Notes: generated from the letters alone by a model not told the origin. 64,000 nt of DNA from Planctomycetota bacterium (GCA_026692845.1 JAPLNM010000106.1:38150-102149), one strand, 5' to 3'; positions 27,057 through 35,460 are shown, counted from the stretch's first letter. Translations and numbers: made by a program.

Positions 27057-28127
27057 TCATCGAGAGGGTTTCGTCGCTCCGATTGCGGGGAGTAGGTGGC
27101 TGGGCCCTAGGCAAGCGTCGTCTTCACCGATCCCGGGTGCTACTTTGAGATTATGGTTTAGGTAAGGGTGATCGATCGAAGCGAGGTTTTGCAGTTTGGG
27201 TAGTTTGAGCCATTGGACGCTTCCGTCGTTGTACAGGACATTGAGACCTCGGTTTCCGTGGAGTTCGAAATCGTCGTCGTTGGGTTGGGCGTGGAGTTCG
27301 GCCGGCCAACGATCCCCGATCCAAGCGACCCGGGCCGACGATTCGATCGAGGGTGCTTGGTACTTGCCCTCGACGATTGAGCCCATGTGGTAGGAGTAAT
27401 CGCCACCGGCGAGCATTCGCCAAACATAACGCTTGGACTCAGGGGCTTGAAGGAATTGTTGGGAGGTCGGGATGTTAGCTAGCCAATGGGAAGAGGCTTC
27501 GCCGGGGCACTGTAGCCATCGTTTGGTGTCGAGCAATTCCTTGTCTTGCAATCGGATCGCGTAGACACCTGCGAAAGACAAAGGACCTTGGGGCTCGATC
27601 GCAGGGAGTCGGTGGGTGGGCTGGAATTGGGCAAACGCGATCAAAGCGGTTCCAAGGTGCCGAAGGTTTTCGGCGCATTCGTGTTGCCTGGCTGATTCTC
27701 GCCATCGGAGGATTCCGGGAAGCAGAAACGAAAGTACGACGATGCCAGCAGCCAGAGCAAAAAGGCTATCGAGCCAAGCCACACGGTTGCTTTGAGATTC
27801 CGCGGTATGGAACTGTTGTGAAAGGGCGAAAGCGGGCTTTGGGGCCGAATCGTTGGACTGTTGGTAGATCGCCGATAAGGTTTGTTCGATCCGCCCAGTA
27901 GCCGGCGGGTCGAGTTCCTCGGATTGGCAATTCCAGGGGCAAAGATCGTTCGCTTGGGCTTCGTCTGCCAAAGGTTCGAGCATCGAACGAAGGTCACGAA
28001 GCCGTTGTTGGAGCGGCAGGCTGCGGATCAATAACGCTTCGATTTCCGAATTCTCAACATCGGAAAGTCCGCCTAGGATGTATCCCAGGAGGGTTTCGTC
28101 GGAAGGTACAGGAAGTTCACCACTCAT
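27057..28127 (-). CDS. Anti-sigma-factor-like protein with a DUF1559-type C-terminal domain
   Basis: A 356-aa protein with one membrane helix. The N-terminal 120 residues look like a cytoplasmic anti-sigma domain (DETLLGYILGGLSDVENSEIE). The helix at about 122-140 (LFALAAGIVVLSFLLPGIL) runs directly into RWRESARQHECAENLRHLGTAL, which is the DUF1559 pattern seen in planctomycete pseudopilins. The C-terminus has the DUF1559 ending (HGNRGLNVLYNDGSVQWLKL). It starts 50 bases after the ECF sigma gene, which fits a sigma/anti-sigma pair. The fused domain may be the extracytoplasmic sensor. Confidence 0.7.
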   Translation of the reverse strand: MSGELPVPSDETLLGYILGGLSDVENSEIEALLIRSLPLQQRLRDLRSMLEPLADEAQANDLCPWNCQSEELDPPATGRIEQTLSAIYQQSNDSAPKPAFALSQQFHTAESQSNRVAWLDSLFALAAGIVVLSFLLPGILRWRESARQHECAENLRHLGTALIAFAQFQPTHRLPAIEPQGPLSFAGVYAIRLQDKELLDTKRWLQCPGEASSHWLANIPTSQQFLQAPESKRYVWRMLAGGDYSYHMGSIVEGKYQAPSIESSARVAWIGDRWPAELHAQPNDDDFELHGNRGLNVLYNDGSVQWLKLPKLQNLASIDHPYLNHNLKVAPGIGEDDACLGPSHLLPAIGATKPSR

Positions 28128-28177
28128 GGCGTTTTGGCAGTGTGGTCGTGATCGAATCGCAGGAAAGGAAAAGCGTT

Positions 28178-28837
28178 TCAGCTATCCTGTTGCATACGCA
28201 TCCAGATCTCGTTGAGTTTGCGCATCGCGGTAAAAACTCGACTTTTCACCGTGCCGACAGGGATATCGAGGACCTGGGCTATGTCGGCGTACTTGAGACC
28301 TTGGTAAAAGGCCAGTTGAATCAGTTGCTGGGTCGATTCGCTCAGTTGCCCGACGGCTTCGCGAACTTTGGCGTTGGTCTCGCTGCGGATGGCTTGCTCG
28401 TCGGGCGATGGGCCCTGGCTAGAAAGTCGACTGACCATCGCTTCGTCGGATTCGGCGTGTTGGACGGTCGAATCGAGGCTGGCCATTTGGTGGCGTTTGT
28501 TCCGCCGCATGAAGTCGATCGCTTTGTTGCTTGCGATCGCATAGAGCCAAGGCCGAAAGCGTTTTCCGGGTTCGAATTGCTCGATCCGAAGATGGACGCT
28601 CAAGAATGTCCCTTGAAAAACGTCCTCGGCATGCTGGGCATTGCCCAGGAACCTGCGTAGGAACGTGAAGAGTTCCCGTTCGTAACGCCGCATGAGGATT
28701 TCAAAGTGCCGTTCTTGTCGGTCCTGCAGATAAGCATCGACCAACTGCTCATCGGCTAGGTCGACAGAAACATCGAGAATTTCAGGGGTGCGGGTTGTGC
28801 CGGTCTCCAGGACGGTCGATTTGCGGGTCGCTGGCAT
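28178..28837 (-). CDS. ECF sigma-70 family RNA polymerase sigma factor
   Basis: A protein of about 219 aa directing RNA polymerase to stress or envelope promoters. Region 2 is visible (FEILMRRYERELFTFLRRF, HAEDVFQGTFL, RPWLYAIASNKAIDFMRR). Region 4 is also visible (LSESTQQLIQLAFYQGLKYA, IAQVLDIPVGTVKSRVF). The ATG at 28837 is chosen because the longer reading, to 28957, includes a direct repeat (two copies of GAAACTTTGAGACT near 28906-28936) that looks non-coding. The start remains uncertain. The membrane anti-sigma-like gene follows. Confidence 0.85.
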   Translation of the reverse strand: MPATRKSTVLETGTTRTPEILDVSVDLADEQLVDAYLQDRQERHFEILMRRYERELFTFLRRFLGNAQHAEDVFQGTFLSVHLRIEQFEPGKRFRPWLYAIASNKAIDFMRRNKRHQMASLDSTVQHAESDEAMVSRLSSQGPSPDEQAIRSETNAKVREAVGQLSESTQQLIQLAFYQGLKYADIAQVLDIPVGTVKSRVFTAMRKLNEIWMRMQQDS

Positions 28838-29081
28838 GGGGAGGTTTCCGTTGCTCGGAGGCTTCGACTCCGAGGCGTTCAATAGGTATGCGAAATTTCG
28901 ATACTGGAACTTTGAGACTGAAACTTTGAGACTCATCGACTCGGTGGGAACCCGCATAGTTGCGTCGAAGTTTCACAGGCTTAGTTTATCGACCGCGGGC
29001 CCGAAAAGTCAAAGACTGCCGAAGGGAATTGAGGATAAAGTTTAGCTCCGTCGAGGGGGAATTCCAATAAAAACGTCCAAG

Positions 29082-30341
29082 TTACGGGCGAAGTCCGGTC
29101 ATCATACGAACGAAATCCTTGTCGAGCTTGTCGAGGTCTTGGCCGAAACTTGCCAGAAAATCGTCTAGCCGCTGCTTGGCGTCCGAGGGATTTCCCGGGG
29201 GCCTTTCTCGAAGCTTTTTCAGGTAAGCTACAAATTCCTTGGGCTTTTTCTTCACCAGGAAAAACGTCAGCCCCCAGCATTCGCCGTAAGCGGCCGCCGA
29301 AGTGTCCCCTTTGCGGAATCGCTCGTCTTGGGTCAGCAGGCTAGCCAAGGAGTCGGCCGGGCGGTTGCGGAAATAGAACCGGATTTGTTGAAGGTTGTAG
29401 GTGTTGATCCGACCGGCTCCGGCCCAGCCGCTGGAACTGCGAGTGTCGGCCGACTCGAAAAAAGTTGCGATGCCTTCGCTGAGCCACAGCGGGTAGTCCC
29501 CTAGACGCGTCTGAAGACCGGTGTTGAATGCGATTTGGTGGCAGGCTTCGTGGAGGATCGTGGCGATCTGACGCTCGGCTTCGGGCCGCGAGAAGATCTC
29601 CCCAAGGAGTTCTTCTCGCTGGATTTTGGTACCCGGGGGCAAGACCCCTTCGATCCCAGTCAGGTCGAAAGTCGCTAGACGATTGGTCGTTTGCGTGTAG
29701 TAACCGAACGTGTTCTCGCCGCCTTGGAAGTCACGCTTGGAGTACTCGATGTAGTCGGCTTTATCGCGAAAGATCAAGGCGACCAGAGGGAATCGTGGGG
29801 TTTGGAGCTCAAGGCCCTTTTCCTTCCAAAAGCGAAGCATGCCTTTGAACATCTTCTCGTACAGATTGGCGTTCCAGCGGGCATAGGTATCCGAGGTGTC
29901 GTAGCACACGACGAAATGCTCGGTCGAAAGGGACTTGGCCCCGGCTGGGAGCAAAGCCAAGGTTTTTGCGGCGATTTCGCTTGCGTCTGTCGGCTGCATC
30001 GGCTCGTCGATCGCCTCGATTTTGGCGATCGAGGTGCTCGGTGCAATCGCGATCAATTCGCCGTCAGGGGTTTGAATCAACATGCCATACCTGGGGTTTT
30101 CGCTGACGACTTCCCCGCGAAGATTTGGGCGATTTGAATCGGCAAACACGATCTCGATATGCTTTGGCCCGTTTAGGTTTGGCCCGTTTGCCGACGCTTC
30201 GGAGCAAAATATCAGTGTCCAGACAAGAGCCAGCAGTGCAGCCAGCAGTGCGAGCAAACGGTTCGCATTTCCCGCAACTGCTCTCAATGCGAACGGTCCG
30301 GTCAAGGTGCAAAGTAGCTCCAGTTTCAAAGCCCGGATCAT
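29082..30341 (-). CDS. Exported DUF1570 putative metallopeptidase
   Basis: A 419-aa protein with an N-terminal membrane/signal segment (LLALLAALLALVWTLIFCSEASA). The middle domain contains KSLSTEHFVVCYDTSD and the C-terminal half contains the zinc-type motif ILHEACHQIAFNTG and PLWLSEGIATFFE, the DUF1570 pattern of gluzincin-like proteins. Peptidase activity is inferred, not proven. Its start overlaps the stop of the GroES-like gene by four bases (ATGA), so the two are translationally coupled. Confidence 0.8.
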   Translation of the reverse strand: MIRALKLELLCTLTGPFALRAVAGNANRLLALLAALLALVWTLIFCSEASANGPNLNGPKHIEIVFADSNRPNLRGEVVSENPRYGMLIQTPDGELIAIAPSTSIAKIEAIDEPMQPTDASEIAAKTLALLPAGAKSLSTEHFVVCYDTSDTYARWNANLYEKMFKGMLRFWKEKGLELQTPRFPLVALIFRDKADYIEYSKRDFQGGENTFGYYTQTTNRLATFDLTGIEGVLPPGTKIQREELLGEIFSRPEAERQIATILHEACHQIAFNTGLQTRLGDYPLWLSEGIATFFESADTRSSSGWAGAGRINTYNLQQIRFYFRNRPADSLASLLTQDERFRKGDTSAAAYGECWGLTFFLVKKKPKEFVAYLKKLRERPPGNPSDAKQRLDDFLASFGQDLDKLDKDFVRMMTGLRP

Positions 30342-30679
30342 TCTGGCTCACCGGTTTTCTTGCCAGGACCCGGTTGCTTGCGAAACACAGCCACGACATC
30401 CTCGACCGGAACGACGTAAAGTTGGTTGTCGGGCTCAAAGTCCACCGGAATGGCATTTTTGGGGTGGAAGATAATCTTGTCGTATTGGCGAAGCGGCATG
30501 TCTTGGTCATGCTCGACTTGCCGACTGATGCTGACGATTCTACCGGTAATCACAGGGATCTCGGACGCATCGGGCAAAGCGATGCCGCCCTTGGTTTCCC
30601 GCTTGGGCTCGTCCTTGAGGACCAGGACTCTGGCCCCGACCGGCTCGATCGTTTCGAACGTGTTTTTCTTGGTCGTCAT
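30338..30679 (-). CDS. GroES-like co-chaperonin family protein
   Basis: A 113-aa protein with the Cpn10 fold: PVGARVLVLKDEPKRETKGGIALPD at the start (the mobile-loop region), then GRIVSISRQVEHDQD and QYDKIIFHPKNAIPV. The ATG at 30679 (MTTKKNTFETIEP) fits the family; the longer reading to 30811 does not. No groEL is adjacent, and the gene is coupled to a DUF1570 peptidase, so this is probably a paralogue rather than the main GroES. Confidence 0.8.
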   Translation of the reverse strand: MTTKKNTFETIEPVGARVLVLKDEPKRETKGGIALPDASEIPVITGRIVSISRQVEHDQDMPLRQYDKIIFHPKNAIPVDFEPDNQLYVVPVEDVVAVFRKQPGPGKKTGEPE

Positions 30680-31023
30680 GCGTACTGCGTCGAATCTAAG
30701 CAGGGGTGGAAGGGTCCGGGATGGTCGTGATCCGGATACATTATGGTGCGAACTCCCCTGGTCATAGAAGCCCCTTTGCGAAACTAATGACTTTTTGGAC
30801 TTGCAACACACGATAAAATTGTCATACTCCGGGGCCCCAAAGGGAACACAAAAAGCGGCGTTTCGTCGATATTTGCAGGTTGCGGGCTCCGTTTAGAACG
30901 GCCATAAAGATACTCTGCGGTACTTCGATGACGCAACAAAAAACATTGGTCGACACGAGATGTCGGCTTTTGAGGCTTTCACAAGACTTTTAACGGCAAC
31001 ACGGCAACGGGTTTGATACAGCG
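30680..31023. other. Divergent intergenic region upstream of rplY and the GroES-like gene
   Basis: 344 bases between divergent genes; promoters for both directions are expected. I see no good match to -35/-10 consensus in either direction. A weak 5-bp inverted repeat (CGACA-CGAGA-TGTCG) lies near 30954. Confidence 0.4.
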
Positions 31024-31647
31024 ATGATTGAGACGATTGAAGTCAAAAAGCGGGACACGTTAGGATCGCGAGCGATGATCAAGATTCGCGAAAGCGGTTC
31101 GATTCCAGCGATTCTCTACGGCCACGGCGAGGAGAATATCTGCTTGACCGTCTCGCTCGATACGGTCAATAAATTGATCAAGCACGGCACCAAGCTGGTC
31201 AATCTTCAGGGGGATATTTCCGATACGGCGCTCTTGCGAGCCGTTCAGTGGAGTTCCATGGGTGACCACATTATCCACGTCGACTTCGCTCGCGTTTCCC
31301 AAACGGAAACGGTTGTCGTGACCGTTCCGGTTCACTTGCATGGCGAAGCCCCAGGGGCAATGTCGGCAGCAGGCCAGTTGAGATTTGTTTCTCACGAACT
31401 GTCCATCCGATGCCCAGCGGTCAAGATCCCTGAGTTCCTTACTTGCGACATCAGCCAGTTGCAACTCGGTCAAGCTATCCACGTCAGCGAGCTGAAATTG
31501 CCCGAAGGCGTTGAGGCGGTAACTCCAGGATCGATCGTCGTGGTGCAAGTCGCAGCGGCCGCAGGAGTTGACGTTGAGGCAGCGATCCCAATGTCGGCCG
31601 AACCTGAGTTGATCCGCAAAGAGAAAGCGACTGAAGCGGGGGCCTGA
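31024..31647 (+). CDS. rplY: Ribosomal protein L25 (CTC form)
   Basis: A 207-aa 5S-rRNA-binding ribosomal protein. The N-terminal L25 domain (IEVKKRDTLGSRAMIKIRES, GSIPAILYG) is followed by the TL5/CTC beta domain (VTVPVHLHGEAPG, LSIRCPAVKIPEFLTCDIS). It is the first gene of an rplY-pth-rpsF-ssb-rplI run and overlaps pth by one base (TGATG). Confidence 0.93.
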   Translation: MIETIEVKKRDTLGSRAMIKIRESGSIPAILYGHGEENICLTVSLDTVNKLIKHGTKLVNLQGDISDTALLRAVQWSSMGDHIIHVDFARVSQTETVVVTVPVHLHGEAPGAMSAAGQLRFVSHELSIRCPAVKIPEFLTCDISQLQLGQAIHVSELKLPEGVEAVTPGSIVVVQVAAAAGVDVEAAIPMSAEPELIRKEKATEAGA

Positions 31648-32228
31648 TGTCCAGTTCCACCCTAAAGCTGGTGGTTGGGCTCGGGAATCCGGGAGCGAAA
31701 TACGAAAATACGCGACACAATATTGGGTTTGATTGCCTGCAAAAACTGCACGCTTCGATGGGCTCTCCAGCAGCTCAGTCCAAATTCGAGTCGCAAATAA
31801 CCAAAGGCATTCTGGGACCACACGATGTGGTCTTGGCTTGGCCGATGACCTACATGAATTGCAGTGGAAGAGCGGTTGCACAAATCGCACGCTTCTACAA
31901 GATTCCAGCAGAATTTATCCTTGTGGTTTGCGATGACCTTAGCTTGCCACTAGGAAAGTTGCGGCTGCGGAAAAGTGGATCCAGCGGCGGACAAAAAGGA
32001 CTCGACGACGTCCTTAAAGCCCTGGGAACACCGGACGTTCCGCGACTGCGCATCGGAATCGATGCAACCCCAGAGAACCTTCAGACCGTCGATTACGTGC
32101 TGAGCAAGTTCTCGAAAAAAGAACGTCAGGTTGTCGAGGAATCGCTCGGCTGTGCCCTGGATGCCATCCAGTGCTGGCTAAGCGACGGAATCGATAAGGC
32201 GATGAACCGGTTCAACGCCTCGAAGTAA
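31647..32228 (+). CDS. pth: Peptidyl-tRNA hydrolase
   Basis: A 193-aa enzyme that releases tRNA from peptidyl-tRNA dropped by the ribosome. Motifs are VGLGNPGAKYENTRHNIGF with the catalytic His and Asn, PMTYMNCSGRAV, VVCDDLSLPLGKLRLRKSGS with the catalytic Asp, and GGQKGLDDVLKALG. It is coupled to rplY by a TGATG overlap. Confidence 0.95.
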   Translation: MSSSTLKLVVGLGNPGAKYENTRHNIGFDCLQKLHASMGSPAAQSKFESQITKGILGPHDVVLAWPMTYMNCSGRAVAQIARFYKIPAEFILVVCDDLSLPLGKLRLRKSGSSGGQKGLDDVLKALGTPDVPRLRIGIDATPENLQTVDYVLSKFSKKERQVVEESLGCALDAIQCWLSDGIDKAMNRFNASK

Positions 32229-32290
32229 TGATCACCGAGCAACAAGCACAATAAGAAACACACCGTCATCCTTAGCGAGGAGTAGTTACG

Positions 32291-32719
32291 TTGGCCAGCG
32301 CATCCTACGAATGTCTTTTCCTGTTCGATAGTAACCATTACGCCCGCGATCCGGGTGGAGTTTCGAATCGAATCCAAACGATGATCACCGACTTGGGCGG
32401 CGAAATCCTCGTGTCTCGTCTCTGGGCCGAACAACGTTTGGCTTTCCCAATCAAAGGGCACAACAAGGGGACCTATTGGCTAGCGATTTTCAATCTCGAT
32501 ACGCTCAAGCTCAAAGAGCTCAATCGCGCTTGCCAACTCAACGATAGCCTTCTGAGGCACTTGTTTACCCGACTCGATGCTCGACTTGTCGATGCCCTTG
32601 TCGCACACGCGGCAGAAAAAGTCGTCGTGCCAATCGACCAAATCGAACGCCTCGGTGCTACGGCTGCCGTCGGTGCCGAAGAAGAGGAAGATGTCGAAGT
32701 CGGAGTCGACGAAGAATAA
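32291..32719 (+). CDS. rpsF: Ribosomal protein S6
   Basis: A 142-aa protein of the 30S platform. ASASYECLFLFDSNHYARDP, a tandem beta-alpha-beta fold and RLAFPIKGHNKGTYWLAIF are typical. The start is a TTG at 32291 with AGGAG eight bases upstream; no ATG is available. The C-terminus is acidic (EEEEDVEVGVDEE). The usual neighbour rpsR (S18) is absent from this run. A small hairpin (AGGCC-TTTTC-GGCCT) follows the stop codon. Confidence 0.93.
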   Translation: MASASYECLFLFDSNHYARDPGGVSNRIQTMITDLGGEILVSRLWAEQRLAFPIKGHNKGTYWLAIFNLDTLKLKELNRACQLNDSLLRHLFTRLDARLVDALVAHAAEKVVVPIDQIERLGATAAVGAEEEEDVEVGVDEE

Positions 32720-32828
32720 GGCCTTTTCGGCCTAGCCTGGAAATTTTGAGCCAAATCCAAACATAGATTTCACTTTTGGGTAAAATCGAAGAATTGCCCC
32801 GTTTGCAGTTTTTCTCATGGAGTGGATT

Positions 32829-33308
32829 ATGGCCAGCTTTAACCGGGTTATCCTTATCGGAAACCTCGTCCGGGATATCGAAATCCGCCACACGGCCAAC
32901 ACCAAGTTGGCTGTTTGTCAAAACGCTATCGCTGTCAACGATCGCCGGAAAAATGCTGCCGGTGAATGGGTCGACGAAACCTCCTTCGTTGACCTGACCT
33001 TCTTCGGGCGAACCGCCGAGCTTGTCGGACAATATCTGACCAAAGGGTCCCCGGTATTTGTAGAAGGAAAGCTCAAGCAAGACACCTGGGAAAAAGATGG
33101 TCAGAAGAGATCCAAGCTCTACGTCATTGTCGAGCGCATGCAGTTCCTGACCGGTAAATCCGAAGGATCCAAAGCCGATGGCGCTCAGAAAACAGCCCCA
33201 AGCAATCGATTTTCGGACCCGAATGGTTACAGCGGCGCTCCCGACTCGGTCCAACATCCAGAAATTCACGAAGAACCCGTCTACAACGACGGAGAAATGC
33301 CCTTCTAA
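32829..33308 (+). CDS. ssb: Single-stranded DNA-binding protein
   Basis: A 159-aa protein with one OB fold ([56 protein letters not shown]) and the partner-binding C-terminal tip DGEMPF. The ATG at 32829 has GGAG upstream; the ATG at 32817 would put that site inside the gene. It lies in the ribosomal protein run, as in many bacteria. Confidence 0.95.
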   Translation: MASFNRVILIGNLVRDIEIRHTANTKLAVCQNAIAVNDRRKNAAGEWVDETSFVDLTFFGRTAELVGQYLTKGSPVFVEGKLKQDTWEKDGQKRSKLYVIVERMQFLTGKSEGSKADGAQKTAPSNRFSDPNGYSGAPDSVQHPEIHEEPVYNDGEMPF

Positions 33309-33335
33309 AAACCCTATTTTATCGCTATAACACGT

Positions 33336-33391
33336 GGCCCCTTGACATGCACACGCATTCGCTTAGGGGCCTTCGCACACGGGCTGCGAAG
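33336..33391 (+). promoter_or_regulatory. Two hairpins in the rplI leader
   Basis: GGCCCCT (33336-33342) pairs with AGGGGCC (33365-33371), and CTTCGCA (33371-33377) pairs with TGCGAAG (33385-33391). They share a base, so they could be alternative or stacked. No T-run follows, so this is not a terminator. The position, 34 bases before rplI, allows a role in translation control. Confidence 0.4.
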
Positions 33392-33424
33392 ATTCCGTGA
33401 CCGGCCTGCATCCTTGAACCTACC

Positions 33425-33955
33425 ATGACAACTCCATCCAAAACCACTCGTAAAAAGCGAGTTCCGCAGTATCCAAGGCTTCCTAAGGGACCCAACGGAG
33501 GCATCCAATTGATGCTGATTCAAAACGTTCAATACCTTGGTAAAGCAGGTGAGATCGTTGAGGTCAAACCCGGACACGCCAACAATTATCTGCTGCCTGA
33601 AGGCCTTGCGATCGTCTCGAACGACCACCACAAGCGGATGATTGAGAAGCACAAGGAAAAGATTGCCGCGATCGAGAAGCAACGTCTTGTTACATTGCGA
33701 GCGTTGGCTGACCAAGTCGGCAAGCAATCGATCAATGTGGAAGCCAATGCGAACGAAGAGGGGCACCTTTACGGTAGTGTCGGAACACCGGAAATCGTAG
33801 CGGCTTTGAGGGCCAATGGCGTGGCGATCACGGCCGATCAAGTCAAGCTTGACGGGGTTCTTAAGGAACTCGGTCTCTACACGGTTCGCGTTCAGTTCCA
33901 TCCTGAGATTTCGACGGACGTGAAGGTTTGGGTTGTGCCTGCGTCATCCAACTAG
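33425..33955 (+). CDS. rplI: Ribosomal protein L9 with a basic N-terminal extension
   Basis: A 176-aa 50S protein. The canonical L9 start (MLIQNVQYLGKAGEIVEVK, PGHANNYLLPEGLA) begins at residue 30. Before it is a basic extension (TRKKRVPQYPRLPKGPNGG). Such extensions occur in other planctomycete L9 proteins as I recall them, which supports the ATG at 33425. However, GGAGG lies 10 bases before the internal ATG at 33512, so a short form could also be made. The C-terminal domain (NEEGHLYGSVG, LKELGLYTVRVQFHPE) is complete. Confidence 0.92.
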   Translation: MTTPSKTTRKKRVPQYPRLPKGPNGGIQLMLIQNVQYLGKAGEIVEVKPGHANNYLLPEGLAIVSNDHHKRMIEKHKEKIAAIEKQRLVTLRALADQVGKQSINVEANANEEGHLYGSVGTPEIVAALRANGVAITADQVKLDGVLKELGLYTVRVQFHPEISTDVKVWVVPASSN

Positions 33956-34000
33956 CGATCGCTGCTTCGGCTTAATAGAAACGCAATAACAGAAACACTA

Positions 34001-34034
34001 AGGCAAGGAGCATTGCTCCTTGCCTCTTTTCTTT
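34001..34034 (+). terminator. Rho-independent terminator after rplI
   Basis: A perfect 11-bp stem (34001-34011 with 34015-34025) with a 3-nt loop, followed by TTTTCTTTTC. It lies 45 bases after the rplI stop and closes the ribosomal protein run. Confidence 0.9.
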
Positions 34035-34099
34035 TCTGCCCTGACTTCGGTGCGGGTCTTATTGCCATCGCCAGTGGCTTGGCGCCTGTGCGGCTCATC

Positions 34100-34218
34100 T
34101 GTAGCTGCAAGTTACGCCTCCGCCGGGGCAAGCCCGACGGTAGGCTCACACAGCGGCGACCGAGCTCTTCTTAGCCTCCGTCGGCTTCATGCCGGCGGGG
34201 CCAAGACTTGCAGCTACA
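34100..34218. repeat. 119-bp foldback (palindromic) element
   Basis: An exact 13-bp inverted repeat forms the ends (34100-34112 TGTAGCTGCAAGT and 34206-34218). Inside it are further pairing blocks (34117-34140 with about 34177-34200, and AGGCT 34142-34146 with AGCCT 34173-34177). The whole segment could fold into one imperfect stem. There is no convincing ORF. It resembles a MITE or a structured dispersed repeat. Confidence 0.65.
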
Positions 34219-34293
34219 AGGGCCATGTTGCGTGTCTGTTTTTTTTCCGCCGCCGCAAGGCGGCAGAAGAGATGAAAGGCTGGGGCAAATCGC

Positions 34294-34381
34294 AGAACGA
34301 CCGCCGTAATCGGGCGGCGACGAAAGATTGTCCACTTCAAAAGCGCCCGATTTCGCCGCTCCGGTTCACGGCTTTGTTCGT
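34294..34381 (-). repeat. Imperfect hairpin resembling a decayed integron attC site
   Basis: Arms 34294-34319 and 34343-34381 pair through CGCCCGAT/ATCGGGCG, with bulges, and end in GAAC/GTTC. The arms are of unequal length and the loop is about 23 nt, as in attC sites. A small minus-strand ORF ends inside it (NKAVNRSGEIGRF), which is how cassette ORFs often end. The outer boxes do not match the RYYYAAC/GTTRRRY consensus well, so this is a weak call. Confidence 0.3.
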
Positions 34382-34582
34382 CGGCGTTTTCGCGTACCGG
34401 ACGATACGGACCTCACCATTGTATTGGCAGTTGGCCAGTTCGTCTTCTATGAACGATCGTACTTTCGGGGGTTTGCCACCGCCAGATCCAGCGAAGCCCT
34501 CAATCCGGTTCCAGGCACCTTTGGAGGCGACGCTACCGAGAGCTTGGCTGATCGACGAGAACCCCGACTGGGTCGAGATCAA
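34337..34582 (-). CDS. Small hypothetical ORF, possible cassette gene
   Basis: An 81-aa ORF with a TTG start. There is no recognisable domain and no membrane segment. Its end lies in the attC-like hairpin. An overlapping plus-strand ORF (34020-34607) is even less convincing. It may be non-coding. Confidence 0.25.
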   Translation of the reverse strand: MISTQSGFSSISQALGSVASKGAWNRIEGFAGSGGGKPPKVRSFIEDELANCQYNGEVRIVRYAKTPTNKAVNRSGEIGRF

Positions 34583-34620
34583 GTGGGTTGATTTTTGGCG
34601 ACACTAACTAGACAGCCTGA

Positions 34621-35460
34621 CTAGCGGACAGGGTTATCTTTGGATTGCCCATGCTTTCGTTTTGCCGACGCAACACCCGCAATCCCAAACAGCAGAATCG
34701 TTAGCGTTGCTGTGGCAGGCTCAGGAACTGCAGCACCATTATCACCGTTGTGGAGCGTCAAGGCGTAGTTGTCGATCCCACTCTCGGTCGCTTTAAATAC
34801 CCCCGGGGATCCGTGACTTACTCCCATCGCGTAGCCAAAAGTAATCTCACTTCCGCTAGCTGAAAAATTTGGATTGTCTCCCGTTACTTGCAATCCGTTT
34901 GAATTGACGCGATTAAAGCTCGATGCTGTAAAATTGGTTCGACTGATCGAGATCCATTGTTTGTTTTGAGCTGTATTGGCTATCTCGGTCGTAGCGATGT
35001 AGAACTGACCACCTTGAGACACGAGCAAGGCATACCCCACTGCCCCTGCTTCCGATGCGGGAGTGTTCGGAGCCGGATTGTAATAGTTGGTCATCACCAA
35101 ATTGAAGGAGTAGTCGACAAACGTAAATGCTCCCTGGGTCGAAGGATTCCATTTGAAAGCACTTGCACCGCTTGCTCGCAGATGCGAAGTTCTTATTAGG
35201 CCTTCCCTCAGCGTTAGCAAGACTTGCTGATAACTGCCTGGAAATCCACCACTTGTCATGGTCGTAGTAACGAAGGTTGCAACTTGTCCTGGAGTGGTGT
35301 CAACATATTTTGTAGAGGTCCAATCGGAAGGATTAAAATTCGCATCCTGAAAGCTTACGACCGCCGCCGAAAGATTTTCGGTAGATGCAACCTGAACGAC
35401 GATCAGCATCAAGAACGCGATCGAGCCGCGAATACCATGCAATAGCTTTGTAGCTATCAT
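34621..35460 (-). CDS. PEP-CTERM-anchored exported protein
   Basis: A 279-aa protein with an N-terminal signal (GSIAFLMLIVVQVASTENL) and a C-terminal PEP-CTERM sorting tail: VPEPAT, a hydrophobic helix (LTILLFGIAGVASA) and basic KRKHG. The rest is a Thr/Ser/Asn-rich beta-type sequence. Such proteins are cut and anchored by exosortase and are often part of the cell surface or matrix. No exosortase gene is in the window. The function is unknown. Confidence 0.8.
   Translation of the reverse strand: MIATKLLHGIRGSIAFLMLIVVQVASTENLSAAVVSFQDANFNPSDWTSTKYVDTTPGQVATFVTTTMTSGGFPGSYQQVLLTLREGLIRTSHLRASGASAFKWNPSTQGAFTFVDYSFNLVMTNYYNPAPNTPASEAGAVGYALLVSQGGQFYIATTEIANTAQNKQWISISRTNFTASSFNRVNSNGLQVTGDNPNFSASGSEITFGYAMGVSHGSPGVFKATESGIDNYALTLHNGDNGAAVPEPATATLTILLFGIAGVASAKRKHGQSKDNPVR

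Noticed and set aside
34020..34607. A 195-codon plus-strand ORF
   Set aside because: It crosses the foldback element and the attC-like hairpin; no conserved pattern.
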